Below, in pieces: positions 6,128-9,250 of a DNA stretch of 9,250 nucleotides. Positions within the stretch are counted from its first letter, which is position 1. Every line of letters starts with the position of its first letter. Source of the DNA: an uncultured Clostridia bacterium. Lineage in GTDB: Bacteria > Bacillota > Clostridia > Oscillospirales > CAG-272. A program made the position numbers and the translations under genes. The DNA lies in contig CAMFEL010000080.1 in assembly GCA_945949385.1 (NCBI GenBank), positions 1 to 9,250 of the forward strand. The letters run 5' to 3'. The notes under the pieces are model-generated. The model did not search any database, was not told the DNA's origin, and saw only the letters and a list, made by a program, of their open reading frames with translations.

Positions 6128-6371
6128 AGCCATATTTTGAATGGAAAGGTAGAAAACAGGTTTTCGTCGGCGAAGTCAAACAGCAGAGCGCTTACGTCGA
6201 AGGACAGAGCCGTCAGCGATGAAAGCATTGTGTCAATCTGCTCCCCCGACAGATAGTAGCTGACACCGAGCCACGAGAAAAAGAACTTTTTCCGTCTGTC
6301 AAAGCCTGCATTAGTCAGTTTTTTGACAAATCGTCTTTTTCTAAATCTATCGGTACAAAGCGCAGATTCGG
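6128..6371 (-). pseudogene. frameshifted fragment of a leucine-carboxyl-methyltransferase (LCM) family SAM methyltransferase
   Basis: The minus strand encodes pieces of the LCM/Ppm1-type methyltransferase family in shifted frames. Reading in from 6371, one frame gives PNLRFVPIDLEKDDLSK, matching the family's PxNVxFVPVDFEKD region, then hits a stop. After a run of six A on the minus strand (6324-6319), the next frame continues with KKLTNAGFD and then FFFSWLGVSYYLSGEQ, the family's AGFD and FFSWLGVTYYL motifs, on to LLFDFADENLF. A third frame near 6142-6128 reads IQNMA, which resembles the following RVQNM motif. The N-terminal SAM-binding part is missing, as is the C-terminus. Restoring one base in the A run joins the first two pieces. 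With two frameshifts and truncation at both ends, this is a decayed gene. An open frame covers 6432-6070, but only its middle matches the family. Confidence 0.75.
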
Positions 6372-6413
6372 CGGCATTTTCAGCCCCGCCGTCAGTGGCG
6401 GTTTCAGCCGCAG
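6364..6413 (+). repeat. structured ~50-bp direct repeat, copy 2
   Basis: Diverged copy of 5445-5494, in the same orientation. It keeps CGGCGG (6369-6374) facing CCGCCG (6386-6391), followed by CCGCC (6386-6390) with GGCGG (6397-6401) as an alternative stem, and the closing CAGCCGCAG. Its left edge meets the methyltransferase fragment, so it may mark the breakpoint where that gene lost its N-terminal half. Confidence 0.45.
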
Positions 6414-6504
6414 AGCAGCTCCCGCCAAGCAATCCGCATCACGCAAATCTTGAAAAATGCGTAATTTTGTGATAAAATATCAGTAAACACAAAATAAATG
6501 AAGA
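6414..6504. other. AT-rich intergenic stretch upstream of the two-component system
   Basis: No coding frame or hairpin of note is seen. The sequence turns AT-rich from about 6450 towards the regulatory repeat at 6505. Together with 6021-6127, which holds the minus-strand promoter, this is plain spacer. Confidence 0.5.
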
Positions 6505-6523
6505 TTTTACATTGATTTTACAT
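6505..6523 (+). promoter_or_regulatory. Pho-box-like tandem repeat upstream of the response regulator
   Basis: TTTTACAT occurs twice (6505-6512 and 6516-6523) at an 11-bp period. The core is therefore TTTACA, 5 bp, TTTACA, the layout of the Bacillus PhoP box (TTAACA-like hexamers spaced by 5 bp). A weaker relative, TCTTACCT, follows at 6539-6546 but is one base off register. A possible -10 box TATCAT (6555-6560) lies downstream with no good -35 box, as expected of an activator-dependent promoter. The site suggests that the encoded OmpR/PhoB-type regulator activates its own operon. Confidence 0.6.
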
Positions 6524-6582
6524 ACGCAAGGTATCAGGTCTTACCTTTGCCGTGTATCATACATACAGAAAGGGTTGAAGCT

Positions 6583-7257
6583 ATGATCTACTGTGTTGAA
6601 GACGACACCGCCATCAGAGAGCTTATGGTATATACGCTGAAGGCTTCGGGCTTTGAGGCTCGCGGCTTTGCAGACGCGAAAGATTTCTGGGACGCCGTTG
6701 ACAGCGAAGTACCGAATCTTGTGCTTTTGGACATTATGCTTCCGGGAGAGGACGGTATAACCGTCCTGGAAAAGCTGAGAAACCGCGCAGACACACGCAC
6801 CGTGCCCGTGATAATGGCGTCCGCAAAGAGCACTGAGTATGACAAGGTTTCGGGGCTTGACAGAGGCGCCGACGATTATCTGGCAAAGCCCTTCGGTATG
6901 ATGGAAATGGTGTCAAGGGTTCGGGCGGTGCTGAGACGCAGCGCGGCGCCGCAGGACGATACGACCCTGCGCAGCGGAAATATTGAATTGAATATCGGCG
7001 AGCACCGTGTAATCGCAAACGGCATTGATGTTCAACTCACTCTAAAAGAATTTGAACTTCTGCGGCTGTTTATGGAAAATCCCGGACATGTTTTCAGCCG
7101 TGAATCGCTTTTGTCAAGGATATGGGGCGAGGATTTTATCGGCGAAAGCAGAACCGTGGATGTTCACATCGGGACTCTGCGCGCAAAGCTGGGAGAAGCC
7201 GGCGACAGCATTGAAACCGTCCGCGGAGTCGGGTACCGTATGGGTAAAAAAAGCTGA
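6583..7257 (+). CDS. OmpR/PhoB-family response regulator (PhoP-like)
   Basis: A 224-residue DNA-binding response regulator. The receiver domain (1-115) has the acidic pair D7-D8 after IYCVE, the phospho-acceptor D50 in LVLLDIMLPG, S80 in the usual Thr/Ser switch position, and K102 in the YLAKPF motif. The winged-helix domain (about 125-222) contains LTLKEFELLRLF, the recognition-helix region ESRTVDVHIGTLRAKL, and the closing ETVRGVGYRMG. The frame is open from an ATG at 6547, but the ATG at 6583 follows AAAGGG (6569-6574) with 8 nt spacing and gives a start just before the first strand. The kinase gene follows after 49 nt. The Pho-box-like repeat upstream and the PhoR-like partner point to phosphate control. 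Another envelope stimulus is possible, since no pst or phosphatase genes are in view. Confidence 0.92.
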   Translation: MIYCVEDDTAIRELMVYTLKASGFEARGFADAKDFWDAVDSEVPNLVLLDIMLPGEDGITVLEKLRNRADTRTVPVIMASAKSTEYDKVSGLDRGADDYLAKPFGMMEMVSRVRAVLRRSAAPQDDTTLRSGNIELNIGEHRVIANGIDVQLTLKEFELLRLFMENPGHVFSRESLLSRIWGEDFIGESRTVDVHIGTLRAKLGEAGDSIETVRGVGYRMGKKS

Positions 7258-7306
7258 TAACCCGGAGATATGCCCTATTTTCGGGTATTGAAAGGACTGG
7301 CAGATT

Positions 7307-8974
7307 ATGACGAAGCGTATTTTCCGTTCCATATGTATAGTGGCGATCTCCGTGTTTGCCGCTTCTCTCATTATTATAATGGGGGTGCTGTATAATTATC
7401 TGTCCGGATCACGAATGGAGCAGCTTAAGATAGAAACCGACATCTGCGCCGGCGGCGTAGAAAACGGCGGCCTTTCATATATCGAATCTCTGGATATTGA
7501 CGGCTGGCGTCTTACATGGGTAGCCGGCAACGGCACCGTGCTGTACGACAGCGAAACTGACAGCTCGGAAATGGAAAACCACAACGAGCGTGAGGAAATA
7601 CGCGAAGCGCGCAAAAACGGCACGGGAGAAAGCGTGCGCTACTCCACCACTCTTACGGAGCGGCAGGTGTACTACGCAAAGCTGCTGGGCGACGGCACCG
7701 TGCTTCGCCTTTCCGATTCTCAGTATACCTGGTGGACCATACTGCTCAGTATGATGCAGCCTATTCTGTTTATAATTACGATTGCCGTGGCGGTCTCCCT
7801 GCTGCTGGCGTTCCGCCTGTCGAAAAATATAGTAAAACCGCTGAATTCTCTTGACCTTGATGCTCCGCTGAAAAGCGAAGCATACCCCGAGCTTGAGCCG
7901 CTACTCAACCGTCTTGCAAGTCAGCAGCAGCAGCTCAGACTGCAGGCGGCAGAGCTTGAAAAAAAGAAAAGCGAATTTGTCAGCGCCACACGCAATATGA
8001 ACGAAGGCATTGTTCTGCTGAACGAGCAGGGCAAGCTGCTCAGCATCAATGCCGCCGCCTCCCGCCTGTTGGGAGTCAGCCCCTACTGTGTAGGCAAGGA
8101 TATCCTGCTGCTGAATAACTCCTTTGAAATGCAAGAGCTTGTGCACAGGGCGCTGTCGGGCGAGCATACGGAAATGCGTCTGCCTGTGGGCGGATCCGAT
8201 TATCAGATAAACGCAACGCCGGTTATGTCCGACGGCAAGGTAAGCGGCGCGGCGCTTATAATATTCGATGTGACCGAAAAGGAAAAAGCGGAGCAGATAC
8301 GGCGTGAGTTTACCGCCAACGTTTCCCACGAGTTGAAAACCCCTCTGCAAAGCATTTCCGGCTATGCGGAGCTGCTTGCGGACGGTATGGTGAAAGCGGA
8401 GGATGTGCCGGAGTTTTCACACAGGATATATTCGGAGTCAAAGCGGCTTATGGCGCTGGTTGAAGATATTATCGGTCTTTCCCGTCTGGACGAGGGCGCG
8501 GTGGATATGCAGCGCACCGATACCGATCTGCATGAGATCGCCGAGGCGGCTGTCAAGAGTCTTGAGGACGCCGCACGCAGTGCAAGTGTAAGCGTGGAGC
8601 TTTGCGGCTCCCCCGCAGCTGTTAACGGCATACCTCAGCTTCTCAGCGGCATTGTTTACAATCTTTGCGACAATGCAATCAAATACAACAGGCGCGGCGG
8701 CAGCGTTACGGTAAGAACCGAAAGAACCGCCGAGGGCGCTCTGCTTACGGTCAGCGACACAGGTATCGGTATTCCCGAAGATCAGCAGGACAGGGTGTTT
8801 GAGCGCTTCTACCGCGTGGACAAGAGCCATTCCAAGGATGTAGGCGGAACAGGACTCGGACTTTCAATTGTGAAGCATGCAGCAAAGCTTCACGGCGCCG
8901 CGGTAACTCTTAACAGTACTCCCGGTGCCGGGACAACTGTAACGGTGCTGTTCCCTGCCGTAAGCTCTCATTAA
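7307..8974 (+). CDS. membrane sensor histidine kinase with PAS domain (PhoR-like)
   Basis: A 555-residue sensor kinase that should phosphorylate the regulator encoded just upstream. Order of parts: a first membrane helix (about 9-32), an extracytoplasmic sensor domain (33-140), and a second helix (142-168). A short HAMP-like linker follows (SKNIVKPLNSL, to about 205), then a coiled linker rich in Gln/Leu/Glu (205-225). Next is a PAS domain (about 227-325) beginning with MNEGIVLLNEQGK. The catalytic part has the H-box NVSHELKTP with H341, the N-box around N456 (LCDNAIKYN), the G1 box DTGIGIP from D484, an F-box ERFYRVDK, and the G2 box GGTGLGLSI (513-521). All key residues are present, so it should be active. 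AAAGGA (7291-7296) lies 10 nt before the ATG. The layout with sensor loop, HAMP and PAS is that of PhoR, but the true signal is not shown by the sequence. Confidence 0.93.
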   Translation: MTKRIFRSICIVAISVFAASLIIIMGVLYNYLSGSRMEQLKIETDICAGGVENGGLSYIESLDIDGWRLTWVAGNGTVLYDSETDSSEMENHNEREEIREARKNGTGESVRYSTTLTERQVYYAKLLGDGTVLRLSDSQYTWWTILLSMMQPILFIITIAVAVSLLLAFRLSKNIVKPLNSLDLDAPLKSEAYPELEPLLNRLASQQQQLRLQAAELEKKKSEFVSATRNMNEGIVLLNEQGKLLSINAAASRLLGVSPYCVGKDILLLNNSFEMQELVHRALSGEHTEMRLPVGGSDYQINATPVMSDGKVSGAALIIFDVTEKEKAEQIRREFTANVSHELKTPLQSISGYAELLADGMVKAEDVPEFSHRIYSESKRLMALVEDIIGLSRLDEGAVDMQRTDTDLHEIAEAAVKSLEDAARSASVSVELCGSPAAVNGIPQLLSGIVYNLCDNAIKYNRRGGSVTVRTERTAEGALLTVSDTGIGIPEDQQDRVFERFYRVDKSHSKDVGGTGLGLSIVKHAAKLHGAAVTLNSTPGAGTTVTVLFPAVSSH

Positions 8975-9003
8975 AGTTTATACGATTATACGATACACTT
9001 TGT

Positions 9004-9137
9004 GGGACTCTGCCCCGCGCCCCGAGGATATATGGGGCTCCGCCCCGAACCCCGGTGGGTATATGCGAGGCTCTGCCTCGCGCTCCGCTTAGAACCTTTT
9101 TTTGAGAAAAAGGTTCTAAGAACTCCAAAAAACGTTT
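9004..9137 (-). repeat. composite intergenic element, copy 2 (inverted)
   Basis: Read on the minus strand this repeats the order seen at 131-264. A leader AAACGTTTTTTGGAGTT (9137-9121) comes first. A perfect 14-bp hairpin follows (9120-9107 with 9101-9088) with T and A runs next to the loop. Then come three GC-rich units at 9086-9065, 9053-9034 and 9023-9004, spaced 30-31 bp, with TATATA-type spacers. The units are of the form GGGGCGCGGGGCAGAGTCCC. The hairpin stem (CTTAGAACC) is unrelated in sequence to that of copy 1 (GTCAAGGGAC), yet both pair perfectly. It lies 30 nt after the kinase stop codon. The hairpin has no T run after its stem, so it is not a classic terminator. Confidence 0.8.
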
Positions 9138-9159
9138 AATTATGGTAAAGAAACATTTT

Positions 9160-9190
9160 CAAAGCGCTCCGAAAGGTGCGCTTTGTTTTT
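9160..9190 (+). terminator. intrinsic terminator downstream of the two-component operon
   Basis: CAAAGCGC (9160-9167) pairs perfectly with GCGCTTTG (9178-9185). Inside, after one T/T mismatch, CC and GG close a GAAA tetraloop. A TTTTT run (9186-9190) follows directly. This is probably the real end of the two-component transcript, reading through the composite repeat. Confidence 0.88.
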
Positions 9191-9250
9191 GGTATTATAG
9201 AGATAGATTTCAGTTTTGATTATTAGCTGATAGAAATGGAGTGAGGGATT
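9191..9250. other. AT-rich end of window, possible next leader
   Basis: No gene starts inside the window here. A TATTAT at 9193-9198 could be a -10 box but has no matching -35. A GGAGTGAGGG stretch at 9239-9248 could be the ribosome site of a gene starting just past the edge. Confidence 0.3.

Noticed and set aside
6547..6582. Upstream ATG at 6547 as start of the response regulator
   Set aside because: It falls on the likely -10 region and has no ribosome site. It adds 12 residues before the conserved first strand; 6583 has AAAGGG at good spacing.
7260..7286. Small inverted repeat between regulator and kinase genes as a terminator
   Set aside because: The stem is only 5-6 bp with a G-T pair and no T run. 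The kinase is expected to be co-transcribed with the regulator.
8910..9128. Minus-strand frame of 72 codons over the right composite repeat
   Set aside because: It reads the same GARGR-type repeat peptide as the left copy and overlaps the kinase end; the sequence is a non-coding repeat.

Overview
The window looks like chromosomal DNA from a Gram-positive anaerobe of the class Clostridia, probably a gut Oscillospirales (Ruminococcaceae-like) bacterium. The evidence is: a rimM-trmD pair of Firmicute type, consensus sigma-A promoters, strong GGAGG or AAAGG ribosome sites, a ROK-type glucokinase, a PhoP/PhoR-like two-component pair, and GC-rich intergenic repeats with a GGGGCAGAGCCCC core. The taxon is inferred from gene style, not from a marker search.

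Layout. Positions 1-397 are non-coding: a long perfect hairpin, then a composite element (short leader, 15-bp hairpin, three 30-33 bp GC-rich repeats), then a strong promoter (TTGACT-17-TATAAT). That promoter drives an apparent four-gene operon: a DUF2079 polytopic membrane protein (398-2245), a RadC-type JAB-domain protein (2251-2928), rimM (2946-3464) and trmD (3466-4230). A second, perfect consensus promoter then drives a monocistronic ROK glucokinase (4319-5284), which ends at a textbook intrinsic terminator.

Positions 5340-6480 form an accessory, partly decayed island. It holds folded non-coding DNA, a minus-strand stand-alone GyrI-like effector-binding protein (start best placed at 6014) with its own promoter, and a frameshifted fragment of a leucine-carboxyl-methyltransferase-family SAM methyltransferase. 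Two diverged copies of a roughly 50-bp structured sequence (5445-5494 and 6364-6413) sit in direct orientation around these genes and suggest past mobile-element activity.

Positions 6505-8974 hold a two-component system: an OmpR/PhoB-type response regulator and a membrane histidine kinase with a PAS domain. It lies behind an 11-bp tandem repeat (TTTTACAT twice) that resembles a Pho box, which suggests phosphate sensing with autoregulation. After the kinase comes a second composite repeat element, inverted relative to the first, and then an intrinsic terminator.

How the genes fit together: rimM and trmD act in ribosome and tRNA maturation, the glucokinase feeds glycolysis, and the two-component pair senses an envelope signal. 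The most unusual signals are the paired composite elements, whose hairpin stems differ in sequence but keep perfect pairing, and the structured direct repeats around the accessory island. I found no clear new defence or biosynthetic system.
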